A stretch of 64,000 nt of DNA from Yponomeuta sedellus (GCA_934045075.1 OW203740.1:16484444-16548443), one strand, 5' to 3'. Shown: positions 52,083 to 60,931, counted from the first letter of the stretch. The notes: generated by a model not told the origin, from the letters alone. Made by a program: numbers and translations.

Positions 52083-52203
52083 AAAAAACCCCTGGTCTTG
52101 GATATTTACATGTTTGTAATGTCGTTGTTTCTGGTTTCCACGACACAATGTATCCTAGTGTGGGGCCAGAAGCAATGTATGTACCTGTATGTAAATGTTA
52201 TGT
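52083..52203 (+). mobile_element. SINE-B body, head missing
   Basis: 'cccctggtcttggatattta', 'gtttctggtttccacgacac' and 'gtggggccagaagcaatgta', tail GTAAATGTTATG. It faces the reversed copy at 52335. Confidence 0.82.
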
Positions 52204-52334
52204 TAAATACAAAGGTCATCTTCCCAGTTATGAATTACGGAGCTGAAACGTGGCGAAGAGTAAGCCAACCAATTCAAAATCGCTCGGCGTGCTGTGGGAC
52301 GGGCTATTTAGGAGCTCTGATGAATCACAATATA
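52204..52334 (+). pseudogene. RTE-1 reverse-transcriptase fragment
   Basis: Encodes KVIFPVMNYGAETW, matching the KVFNQCVLPVMTYGAETW region of 53645-54238 with a small deletion, then loses the frame. It lies between two inverted SINE-B copies. Confidence 0.65.
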
Positions 52335-52487
52335 ACATAACATAACATTTACATATAGGTACATACATTGCTTCTGGCCCCACACTAGGATACCCTGTGT
52401 CGTGGAAACCAGAAACAACGACATTACAAACATGTAAATATCCAAGACCAGGGGTTTTTTTTGTCCCCAGCTGGGGTTCGAACACAT
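52335..52487 (-). mobile_element. SINE-B copy, head cut
   Basis: Reversed: 'taacatttacatataggtac', 'tctggccccacactaggata', and part of the B box 'gctggggttcgaaca'. With 52083-52203 it makes an inverted pair. Confidence 0.82.
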
Positions 52488-52708
52488 ATATAATTAGACA
52501 TAATTATAGGGAATGGAACAACTATCTCTTTTCCATAATTTTGGAGGTAGAACTGTTTCAATAATTACTCGAAAAAAACAAAGGCCACATGAAAAAAAAA
52601 GTTTATTTATCACGCAACATTTAAGTCAATAAAATCGGCGAAGTGCGAGTTGGAGTCGTGCTAGACAGTTTTTTTTTGTAGGTATCTCACTTATAATATA
52701 TAATATTA
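52488..52708. other. No feature recognised
   Basis: 'cggcgaagtgcgagttggag' at about 52635 may be a remnant of the 26893 repeat end. No gene. Confidence 0.4.
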
Positions 52709-52951
52709 CTTCCGTGCTTTGCAAGGCACGTTGAGCCGGTGGTGCCGGCTGTCATGTAATGGCAGTCGCTAAGCCATGTCAGAGGCCTCATGGGCGGCTT
52801 GATAACTTCCGACAGTAAGGCCCGCCACTGTCTTACAATCCTCCACCAACCCGGACTTGGCCCCCTCGGTGGAGTATGGTCTAACCTTCCTGCGATGCAG
52901 TAAGAGACCCGTGCCCCAGCAGTGGGGACATATAAGGATTGATAACGATAT
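52709..52951 (+). mobile_element. SINE-5S, 5'-truncated
   Basis: 'gtgctttgcaaggcacgttg', 'atgtaatggcagtcgctaag', 'cggacttggccccctcggtg' and 'ccccagcagtggggacatat', tail 'gattgataacgatata'. Confidence 0.82.
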
Positions 52952-52964
52952 AATATTATAATAA

Positions 52965-53160
52965 TATCACACTAAAATTATAAAGGCAAAAGTCTTTGAA
53001 GTTTGTGAGTTTTTTACTTCTTCACGTCTAAACGGCTGGAGTGATTTTTATAAAACTTGGTATAGATGTAGCTGACATCCTGGATTAATACAAAGGCTAC
53101 GTTTTACTGCGGGAAAATATCTTATTCCCATGGGAAGATCAATGAAGCATTCATACAAAA
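52965..53160 (+). mobile_element. LINE/SINE 3' end of the 'ctggagtgatttttat' type
   Basis: 'cttcacgtctaaacggctgg', 'ttggtatagatgtagctgac' and 'gggaaaatatcttattccca'. Reverse complement of part of 10525-10674. Class uncertain. Confidence 0.5.
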
Positions 53161-53604
53161 AAACGCATTTTTTTTTGTTTATATTTTATTGTTTATTATT
53201 TGTTGGTGACTGGACCGTAACATATTCTGTAAAAACGGTAAGCCGATAAAGGTATACCGGTAAGGTAAAGGTATGTTGCATGTTGCACAGAACTACAATT
53301 TATCGTTTATTATGACGATTCGATGTTCATTGCAAAGTCGTTTACCCACAGATTAACACGCAGGAACACTACTCCGCAATAAACATCGAATTGTCATGCT
53401 AAACTACCACTTGTAATTTTATGAAACTGGACCTTTGGCTGTATCGTTACCTATTTATAAACCACAATACCCACCTTTATTTTCCATTTCAATAAGCTCA
53501 AGCTCCTTGTAAAGACAAATATTGCCATATAAAACCTTTAATTTTACTTTATTACATAAGAAACATTGAGCAGGGCTTTAGGGCAGGAATTAACATATTC
53601 TAAG
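53161..53604. other. No feature recognised
   Basis: No gene or matched repeat. Confidence 0.45.
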
Positions 53605-54270
53605 GCCAGCTTATCTCCGTAAGAGATTTTTTCCAGCAAACTTTGAAGTTGTCCAAGAGTACGTCTACCTAGGACAAAAGTTCCAGCTGGGTAGAGACAA
53701 CTTTGAGGGTGAAATCACCAGAAGAGTGCAGCTTGGCTGGGCAGCGTTTGGAAAGTTGCGTCACATCTTCGAGTCACCCTTGCCACAAGGCCTGAAGACC
53801 AAGGTATTCAATCAATGCGTCCTGCCGGTCATGACATACGGAGCCGAGACGTGGAACCTGACAGTGAAACTAGCCCACCGATTGCATGTCACTCAGCGAG
53901 CTATGGAAAGGTGTATGCTCGGAATCTCGTTAAGGGACAAAGTCCGGAACGAGATCATCCGACAAAAAACCAAAGTCACTGACGTAGTTCAGAAGTGTAG
54001 CAGGCTGAAGTGGCAGTGGGCTGGTCACATCTGTCGCAGAACCGATGATCGTTGGAGCAGACGGGTTCTCGAATGGAGACCACGACTCGGCAAGCGTAGT
54101 GTAGGACGCCCTCCGGCCAGATGGACCGACGACCTCAAAAAGGTGGCTGGTGGTGACTGGATGGCGAAAACGGGAGATCGGGTCTTGTGGCGCACCCTGG
54201 GGGAGGCTTATGTCCAGCAGTGGACTGCAATAGGCTGAAATGAAACTTTGGAAAGCCGGATCAGCGGTTT
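53605..54270 (+). mobile_element. RTE-1 insertion inside another repeat
   Basis: The host repeat at 53605-53645 ('cttatctccgtaagagattt') resumes at 54243 ('aaactttggaaagccgga'), matching 32820-32890 in order. 'aaactttg' at 53638-53645 and 54243-54250 is the target duplication. The inserted LINE keeps about 600 bp of its 3' end. Confidence 0.75.
53645..54238 (+). pseudogene. RTE-1 reverse-transcriptase C-terminus, open but 5'-truncated
   Basis: About 197 codons open to the stop. In order: EYVYLGQ (palm/thumb border), QLGWAAFGKL, VLPVMTYGAETW, RAMERCMLGISLRDKV, RLKWQWAGHI, VLEWRPRLGKRSVGRPPARW and EAYVQQWTAIG at the end. These are the C-terminal blocks of lepidopteran endonuclease-reverse transcriptases. 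The endonuclease and catalytic polymerase parts were never copied, so it is dead on arrival. Best local reference for RTE-1. Confidence 0.85.
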
Positions 54271-54719
54271 TAAAACGGTTTTATTAGACGTGTACAAAAT
54301 AAATGACATAACTGCAAAAAACCTTAAAAATTACCTAAGCAGAAATAATACACTCTATACCTGTAAAATAAATAAAATACACAGTAACTAATAGCCTTCA
54401 TAACCTTCACAACACAACCTTCTTTTGCGTTTCGATTTTTCGCCTGAGACTCAGTGAGAATGCGCCCTAAGGCTCTCGTAACAGCGGCGAGGTAGAGCGG
54501 CACGCACGATACCGAAATAAATTATTTAAAAATCAATGCCGGCACGCCAAAGAACTGTGAAAGTGGGGGAAGAAAACTGGATGTGGCATTTTGTCGCACG
54601 ATGTACCGTCATATATATAGTGAAAAGGCTTGAATGTTAATGCGTAAAGAAGCACTAATGAAGGATTTTTAAATTGTAATTGATCATAAATTCATTTACT
54701 TCATAAATTATAAAAATAT
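54271..54719. other. No feature recognised
   Basis: No gene; unmatched. Confidence 0.45.
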
Positions 54720-55030
54720 AGTTAGAATATTTTCGGGGCTGTCGCAAACGTGGGATCCGGTCATCAAGAAGTGTTCGAGTGGACAAAAGTCGCGGTTTAT
54801 CGTCCGACATTGTCAGTGTAGTGTGTCGCAACTCTAATAGTGCTTTGTGATGGCTGATTGAGGGTAGTCTGAAACCTCGTCAGCCGAAGATGCGAACGGA
54901 TGCCAGCCATCAGTCTTCTCGTGACCACGATGACTGTAACGTCGTCGAAACGTCGAGGTAAAAAAGCAATAAATTACTACGCGATTAAGCTCCGAAAATA
55001 TTCTAACTATGTGTACAAGTCGCGAAAGTT
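54720..55030. mobile_element. Foldback with 'gaaacgtcg' module, possible Penelope-like
   Basis: 'gttagaatattttcggggct' at the left pairs with 'agctccgaaaatattctaac' at about 54985-55005. The interior has 'tgaccacgatgactgtaac' and 'cgtcgaaacgtcgaggtaa'. The right side continues 'tacaagtcgcgaaagtt'. 'aaaaatat' on both sides is a possible duplication. It links the short copies at 14353 and 46101. Confidence 0.6.
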
Positions 55031-55159
55031 AAAAATATCTTATTATAAAAATAAACTGTAAAATAATTGAACGTAAAAGTTTTCACAACTACAAGTTGGT
55101 GACTTCTGAAAGTTATACATTGTTATTTGAAGAGGTCTTATAAATAATCCTAATTTTTT

Positions 55160-55205
55160 TATGTAGCCTCGATTGTGTCCTACTATTGGGCACAGTATAA
55201 TCTCT
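55160..55205 (+). mobile_element. SINE-F remnant
   Basis: 'tgtagcctcgattgtgtcct' and 'actattgggcacag'. Confidence 0.45.
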
Positions 55206-55249
55206 GTATTGCTTTTCAGCTTTTCAGTATAATCTCATAAAAAACTCAT

Positions 55250-55395
55250 TAAATAGATAGATAGGTAGATAGATAGAGAATACTTTATTGCACAACCAGA
55301 AAAATATTACAACCATGATTCTTAAATCTAAGTAATGTTATACAATTGGCGGTCTTATCGCTAAGAGCGATCTCTTCCAGACAACCTTTGGATAA
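55250..55395 (-). mobile_element. LINE-E tail
   Basis: Reversed: TAGATAGATAG tail, 'gaatactttattgcacaacc', 'caattggcggtcttatcgct' and 'agcgatctcttccagacaac'. Confidence 0.68.
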
Positions 55396-55783
55396 AGTGG
55401 ATTGCATAAATATTTAACGATAAATTTTTTTAGCAGTTACGTTTGTGTTTTATAATGCATGTTAATGTTTTTAAGTTTCCTTTTCGAGTATTACTGCCAA
55501 TAGTAACTTCGAGGCAGATACTTAAGCATTACGAAGCGGCCGGAATTCAAACCAGAAGTGCTTAGAAATTCAAGGCTAAGCACTAAAGCAGGCTACATAA
55601 CTCCACCACCTAGAACCTTGTATTAAAGTCACGCACGTCACTTAAGTCAGGGCAACTTTGAACGGCTCAAAAGTTTCGTTACGATGTTATACGCGTGGGG
55701 TGTCATACACCTTTAATTTGTTATTGCAAGCTCCATCTTCACGCACTTCAAAATGATTTTTACCTTTCGCCTGGTAGTACACA
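55396..55783. other. No feature recognised
   Basis: No gene. Confidence 0.45.
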
Positions 55784-55985
55784 CAACATAAACACATATC
55801 AGTAACCCGGAGGGGTAGGCTGAGACCAGGGTCTGCCAATTACCATAATTCTGATACATCTCTTTCGCTTTATCAACATTCGTTAGTCGTTCCATGCACG
55901 CACGCCGGGATCCAGTACTTTTTATCTTGCCCTATCCTTAAACATTACTTGTTTGGTTGAAGTATGTCCGTTTGGGATATCTTAT
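55784..55985 (-). mobile_element. RTE-2 LINE 3' end
   Basis: Reversed: 'cggaggggtaggctgagacc', 'catgcacgcacgccgggatc' and 'gttgaagtatgtccgtttgg'. Degraded relative to 5951-6213. Confidence 0.68.
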
Positions 55986-56006
55986 ACCGGCCATACACTT
56001 TCGCTC

Positions 56007-56205
56007 TGTGGCGAGCACATGTCAACTGCGTGCGCACTACAAACTCCAACATTCCTGCATTGCGCAATCAAAGTGTTTCAATGAGATACCATAAATATAA
56101 CGTCCGACTAACAATAGTTGGACCAGCCGTCCCCAGGCATACGATCTGCCTGGCGGGAAATATCCCTTTATATTGGAAGAGCACGATTACCCGCTCTTCC
56201 CTACA
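56007..56205 (+). repeat. 5' LTR of the TRIM-like element
   Basis: Holds 'ataccataaatataacgtcc' and 'gaagagcacgattacccgct'. The 3' copy carries 'catactataaatataacg' and 'gaagagcacgatcacccgct' in the same order. Confidence 0.85.
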
Positions 56206-56206
56206 G

Positions 56207-56218
56207 TGGTGACCCCTG
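56207..56218 (+). promoter_or_regulatory. Primer-binding site
   Basis: TGGTGACCCCTG one base after the 5' LTR. The same 12 bases follow the gypsy 5' LTR at 15458, after which the two diverge (tcagaaca against acagaaca). Confidence 0.75.
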
Positions 56219-56610
56219 TCAGAACATTGTCAACCTTCCTTCGCTCTCGCAGCACCCCACATACGTAAGTCTCAAAGCAAGGCCAGCATTCTTCCTTCTC
56301 ACTTCATCAGTCCCACTATAGTCAACGCACCGACTACTGGGACTGATGGTGATCTTCCCCCAACCCCTCGGCACGGCAGCCACACAGCAACAGCACACGT
56401 TGCCAGTGGTACAGCAGCCTTCACCGGTTCCTACCACATGCGCGGCTCCATGGTACTGTCGCCGATGAAGTGACTGTTAGCCGCCGAACACCCTCAACCG
56501 CTAGTCGACTCAATGACACAGCGTCAACTGGCACTTGCAGGCTTAAGATAACAGACTTCGATTCCTATCAGACCTAGCTATGCGTAGCTACCTCGGGTAG
56601 CTACGTTCTT

Positions 56611-56622
56611 GAAGGGGAGTGA
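56611..56622 (+). promoter_or_regulatory. Polypurine tract
   Basis: 'gaaggggagtga' immediately before the 3' LTR. Confidence 0.7.
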
Positions 56623-56670
56623 TGTGGCGAGCACATATCAATTCTGCGCGCGCACTACAAACTCCAATAT
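56623..56670 (+). repeat. 3' LTR, left part
   Basis: Starts TGTGGCGAGCACAT and breaks off after 'actccaatat', where the piggyBac-like element begins. It continues at 58486 or 58490 depending on how the target duplication is assigned. Confidence 0.82.
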
Positions 56671-57120
56671 CCCTTAAACGCATAATGTAGGATGCAGACT
56701 ACATAAACTTTTTTTGGCTGTATGGAAACAACCATGGCAAATTAAAAAAATAAACCTAATCTGTGATATTAGAAAACAAACCCTCTTTTTGTTTTTTCGG
56801 GGTTGGTAGCCCTGAACACTACTTTTATTTGAATATGACTGATTTAAAATTTCCGCGCGAAGGTGAATACAAATTAGTTCGGTGAGCAGTTTTTCAAAGC
56901 AGATTTGATTTCTTTTTTCAAGGTAAGTTATGATAAATATATTATGTATATTTAGTGGGTTACTATCTAGAAAACTAAGAAAAAGTAAGAAAAGTAAATG
57001 TAAAGTAGGAAATCGCGTCGGTAAATTGCCAAATTATCCGTTTTTTCCCTTGTAGTTTATATCCTACAGTATGCATTTAGGAAAAAACTATTGAAACTAT
57101 GCTAAATACTTTTGCAGATG

Positions 57121-58107
57121 GATAATCGGAGGTGGATCGGTTCTGATGACCAGATAGCGAGTTTTATTGAATATTTAGACTGCAATTAATCGGATGATGG
57201 AAATGAATCGATCGAAAATGGAGAAATTGATGACGAAGTCCACTTCTACAGAGATAGATCGGAATTGCTTCATGTTCTTGAGCAAGGTAATGAAGAGGAT
57301 TCTCCAATCATAGAGGTTGACGTCGCTTCATCTTTGGAGCAGCCTTCTGAAGATGTACCATCTTCCAGTTGAATCATGTTGAAGATCCTCCGCTGGTAAC
57401 AGACCTTCAAGAATCTGAGATAGTATGCAACTCAAATGTATCCTGTAGTGCTCAGACTTGTCGGCAAGCTTTGAGAGGTTTATTGTGGAAGAAAAATGGC
57501 ATAAATGTACCTGAAGGTGATATATTTTTTTTGGGAAAAGTAGATTATGGCTTGGAGCTCAATTCTCTAACAACAAAATACGATTTTTTAAAATTCTTTG
57601 TGACAGATGAGATATTGCTCAAAATTGTTGAAGAAACAAATTTGTATGCAGTTCAAAAAGGCCCCAATACCAGTTTTTGCACCACTATCACAGAGCTAAG
57701 AAATTATATAGATATCCTGTACTATATGTCTGTAATAAAATATCTCAACATAAGATCATATTGGTCATCAAGATAGGGTTTTGCACCTATCATCAGCTCT
57801 TGTACGCCTGGAGATAGCTGAAACTCTTTGTCTTTTTGGCAAAACCACCAAGGAGAATAAAAGAGGAAGGCCAAGTAGTTCCTTGGAAAACGAAATACAG
57901 GCGAAGAAGCGTCCTAAAAGTGCATTACAGGTGGCACCTGTGAAAGATGGTAGGCTTGACCAAGTGGCTCACTGGCCAATATTATGTGAGAAAAGCAATA
58001 GGTGCAAAATGCCAAAATGTACAGGTTTTACATAATCTAATTGTGAAAAGTGTCATGTATTACTATGTTATAATAAGCGCAATAGTTGTTTTAGAGAGTA
58101 TCATAAT
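57121..58107 (+). pseudogene. piggyBac-like transposase, decayed and internally deleted
   Basis: Starts at ATG 57121 with an acidic N-terminus (MDNRRWIGSDDQI, then a stop). The frame shifts near 57369 into a segment reading FLKFFVTDEILLKIVEETN, a piggyBac hallmark, followed by ELRNYIDILYYMSVIKY. At about 57776 it jumps straight to the C-terminal part (RLEIAETL, then a Cys-rich finger with CKMPKC, NCEKCHVLLC and FREYH). About 300 residues holding the catalytic aspartates are missing. Stops and shifts rule out a functional protein or a domesticated gene. Confidence 0.85.
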
Positions 58108-58241
58108 AAATAAAAATAATATCAGTGAAAAGTTTCATTATCTTACATGTAGTATAGCTAGGTACTTTAATTATTGTAGAATGCATACTGTAGGATATAT
58201 CCTACATGGTGAAAAATGTAAATAATAAAAATATATATATG

Positions 58242-58376
58242 ATTACACTATTTTTATTTTTAATGCACTAACCCGTGCTAAGCTGCTCAATTGGTAGAGC
58301 GCTGGTACGGATAGCCAGAGGTTGCGGGTTCGAATCCCGGCATGGGTGAAATTTTTAGCCTCTAAATAGGTTTTTA
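58242..58376 (-). mobile_element. SINE-A foldback nested in the piggyBac-like element
   Basis: Reversed tail ('ctatttttatttttaatgc', 'actaacccgtgctaag') joined to a forward core ('tgctcaattggtagagcg', 'gcgggttcgaatcccggca') ending 'aaataggttttta'. The 12-bp duplication 'aatatatatatg' is at 58230-58241 and 58377-58388. It lies outside the transposase remnant, in the element's 3' flank. Confidence 0.85.
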
Positions 58377-58489
58377 AATATATATATGTTCATGTTTTTT
58401 TTAATATTTTTCCAAGTACTTACTCTACCTAAAAAGCAATATTTTTATAATTTTACGTAAAAAATAAAAATCATGCGTTTAAGGGATAT

Positions 58490-58642
58490 TCCTGCATCGC
58501 GCAATCAAATTGTTTCAATGACATACTATAAATATAACGTCCGACTAACAATAGTTGGGCCGGCCGTCCCCAGGCATACGATCTGCCTAGCGGGAAATTT
58601 CCCTTTATAATGGAAGAGCACGATCACCCGCTCTTCGCTATA
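58490..58642 (+). repeat. 3' LTR, right part
   Basis: From 'tcctgcatcgcgcaatcaaa' to 'cgctcttcgctata', continuing the LTR after the piggyBac-like insertion; followed by the target duplication 'gctc'. Confidence 0.82.
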
Positions 58643-58829
58643 GCTCGATATATTACTTTTTTCCTTTTCACCGAGTTTAATCATATTCCGTATTGACTCT
58701 CTGGGCCTGTCACTTTTTATCAGTTAAGTGGACAAACACTAAATCTCTGCTGACCCTGTTATAACCAATATTGGACTAGGGAGAGAACGCTGTAACTAAA
58801 CGATAGGAGCTTTGATTGTGTAAGAGTCC

Positions 58830-58905
58830 TTAGATTTAAGATATTACAATTGAATTTTTTTTTTCTGGTTGTGCAATAAAGTAGTCTATATGTAACTATC
58901 GATCC
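58830..58905 (+). mobile_element. LINE tail
   Basis: 'ccttagatttaagatattac', 'ttctggttgtgcaataaagt' and an AACTATCGATC end. Related to the tail at 14936-15021. Confidence 0.55.
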
Positions 58906-59274
58906 ATTATTCCATCCACCTACCCCTCCAAGGTAAAAGCGTGGGTTTCTGTATGTGCCCGCAAGAATTGCAAAGGCTCAAGAACTGAATCCTAATAGAA
59001 TAGGCAGGGTCTCCTTCACTCTATATTTCAGTTCTATGTTACGACGCGGCATCTTCGGCGAAAGGGTACGTGTACCTTGTTCAGCAAATTCAATAAACGA
59101 AAAATTAGCTTTGTAATGTGTATACGGGACGGAAAGGAATTTTCATCATTCAGTGCCTTGAGTACTTTATAAGATTGTGTTCAAAGTTTACGTTACGTCG
59201 ATACAGCTACATAATATAAAAAGGTGTAAACATCTGATCAAATAACTAATATAAATAAACAAATATATAAGGAA
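58906..59274. other. No feature recognised
   Basis: No gene. Confidence 0.45.
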
Positions 59275-59454
59275 ATTGCTACATGCCTGGCAATTATTTA
59301 CAGGTACTTATATTTTTACGAAATTTCAAGTAACTTATTTGGAAATGTCGGGTTGATCTGCTTAGTAGTGGACCCGCGTTCGAAGTTCTCAAATAATTGC
59401 TGACAATTCGTGCTATTATAGAATGGTTAAATGCTTGGGATTTCAATAATACTA

Positions 59455-59640
59455 CTTCCTGACCCAGCGAACTTCATTTCACCTGACAGCCAATTCTTTA
59501 TTTTTTTTTATTTTTCTCTCCGTTAGAACCATCCTCGTACTTAAAGGAATATTCTAAAAAAAGAATAAGCTTAATCAGTTCAGCTGCTCTCGAGATTTGC
59601 GCTTACCACCACATCCAGCGATTCATTTTTATATTATAGA
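59455..59640 (+). mobile_element. X repeat
   Basis: 'cctgacccagcgaacttcat', 'accatcctcgtacttaaagg' and 'ttcagctgctctcgagattt', ending 'gattcatttttatattatag'. Confidence 0.72.
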
Positions 59641-59780
59641 ATATTTTAAAAAACCTATTTTAGAGGCTCCGCGACCTCTGGCTAACCGTGCCAGCGCTCT
59701 TCCAACTGAGCTAATGGGTGACTGCCGACATCAGTGAAATTTCAAACCTCTTTACAATACTTTCTGTATTACGTACATGA
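59641..59780 (-). mobile_element. SINE-A, internally deleted
   Basis: Reversed: 'aaaaaacctattttagaggc' runs straight into 'tccgcgacctctggctaacc', so the B-box region is deleted. Then 'ttccaactgagctaatggg' and the start of the head. Confidence 0.72.
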
Positions 59781-60013
59781 TTAAATTGCTATATGCCTAG
59801 TAATTATTTATACTTATATTTTTACGAATTTTCAAGTAACGTATTTGGAAATATCGGGTTGATCTGCTTGGTAGGGGACCCGCTTTCGAAGTAAAAATAA
59901 TTGCTGAGTAATCGTGCTATTACAGAATGTTTTACGCGCAATTGCGCGCTTAAAGCCTTGTAGCCTTAAAGCCTAGAATCGCTTATAATTGCTTGGGATT
60001 TTTATAATGCTAT

Positions 60014-60782
60014 ATTGTTTACTTTGCTTTCAACTTGTGCCTGTAATATCTCTATCAAATAACTACTCTCACCGCCCCTTGCAAAGCAATGTCAGCGGTA
60101 ATTGGAAACCGCTTATTTGAAGCGTTGTTGTCTCTGGTATACAATAAAGAATAACATCATTTTATCAATATTGCCAGCGTGTAATATTTTTGGGACGATT
60201 AATAAAAAACTGATAAACAATTCACGACATAAAAATACAAATTGACTATTGTAAGAGCGTACACACACACACACACACACATACACACCGTTCACATAAC
60301 AAATTATTCTAAATTACATTATATTTGTTAAATATTCCCTATCTACGCAACAGTTATGTCATAATCGTAGTGGGTTGCTCGACTATACGAAAATAACTCG
60401 ACAAAAATTAGTTTAATAAAAACAATATTTAATAAGTAAATACAACTTATTTGATCGAAGGAAATTAAACAATTTGTTGTTAAAAAAATAACCTTCTATG
60501 CTGGTATTTTATTTACTCACCTTGTTGATTGAATACTATTATTAATATTTCAAAGTCAAAGATAATAATCACAATCATAGTACATATTCAAAATTTAATA
60601 TCAAAGTTTCCGGTATCTCATAGCTGATGGTACAGTTTCTCAGCCTATTCACTCTGCGTTAATTTTAACCCTTCTCCGCAATGAACATTGTACATTATCT
60701 TAACAACATAAGGTCACTATGTATCTAGTATTAAAATCTCTTCCATATTTTTGAACTAAAACTTTCGTAAGCACAAGAATAT
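60014..60782. other. AT-rich DNA with a CA repeat
   Basis: LINE-E tail remnant at 60135-60155 (gtatacaataaagaataaca) and (CA)n at 60258-60290. No gene. Confidence 0.45.
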
Positions 60783-60931
60783 ATTGTAGACTTATTAGTC
60801 CGGATCTACTTACGGTTGTTGTTATATCGGATTAAGCTTATGATTTAGCTCTGCGAATCGGAGCGAAACCTGGTCGGTCTCTTCCGATATAACAACAACC
60901 GTAAGTAGATCCGGACTAATAAGTCTACAAT
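60783..60931. mobile_element. M1 MITE with perfect 49-bp inverted arms
   Basis: Left arm 60783-60831 and right arm 60883-60931 are exact complements, starting 'attgtagacttattagtcc'. The 51-base centre contains 'agctctgcgaatcggagcg', also found in the single-armed copies. No target duplication recognised. Confidence 0.88.

Larger units (their letters stand above)
56671..58485 (+). mobile_element. piggyBac-like element, 1815 bp, in the 3' LTR
   Basis: Perfect 13-bp terminal inverted repeats CCCTTAAACGCAT, starting CCC as in known piggyBac elements. Comparing the broken 3' LTR with the intact 5' LTR ('ctccaacattcctgc') shows the flank to be 'atat' on both sides (56667-56670 and 58486-58489), not the usual TTAA. 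A 19-bp internal inverted repeat (tatatcctacagtatgcat) lies near 57055 and 58182. The transposase is decayed and lacks its catalytic core. Confidence 0.85.
56007..58642 (+). mobile_element. TRIM-like short LTR element, interrupted in its 3' LTR
   Basis: 5' LTR 56007-56205 (199 bp, TGTGGCGAGC to CTACA), interior 56206-56622 (417 bp), 3' LTR 56623-56670 plus 58490-58642. The primer-binding site TGGTGACCCCTG follows the 5' LTR and a purine tract precedes the 3' LTR. The duplication 'gctc' is at 56003-56006 and 58643-58646. There is no gag or pol. The element must have used proteins from a relative; the gypsy at 15162 shares its primer-binding site. LTR copies differ at several sites, so it is older than that gypsy. 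Confidence 0.85.
59275..60013. repeat. Segment duplicated around an X repeat and a SINE-A
   Basis: 59275-59455 and about 59785-60013 share 'aaattgctacatgcctggca'-type text, 'tatttttacgaa', 'ggttgatctgcttagtagtg' and 'attgctgacaattcgtgct' in order, diverged by many small changes. The DNA between is an X repeat and a SINE-A fragment. Confidence 0.7.

Noticed and set aside
52005..52340. 111-codon ORF as a single gene
   Set aside because: It joins M1, SINE-B and an RTE-1 fragment; only the last part (VMNYGAETW) is coding-derived.
57121..58107. Domesticated piggyBac gene
   Set aside because: It has in-frame stops and a frameshift, lacks the catalytic region and still lies between terminal repeats.
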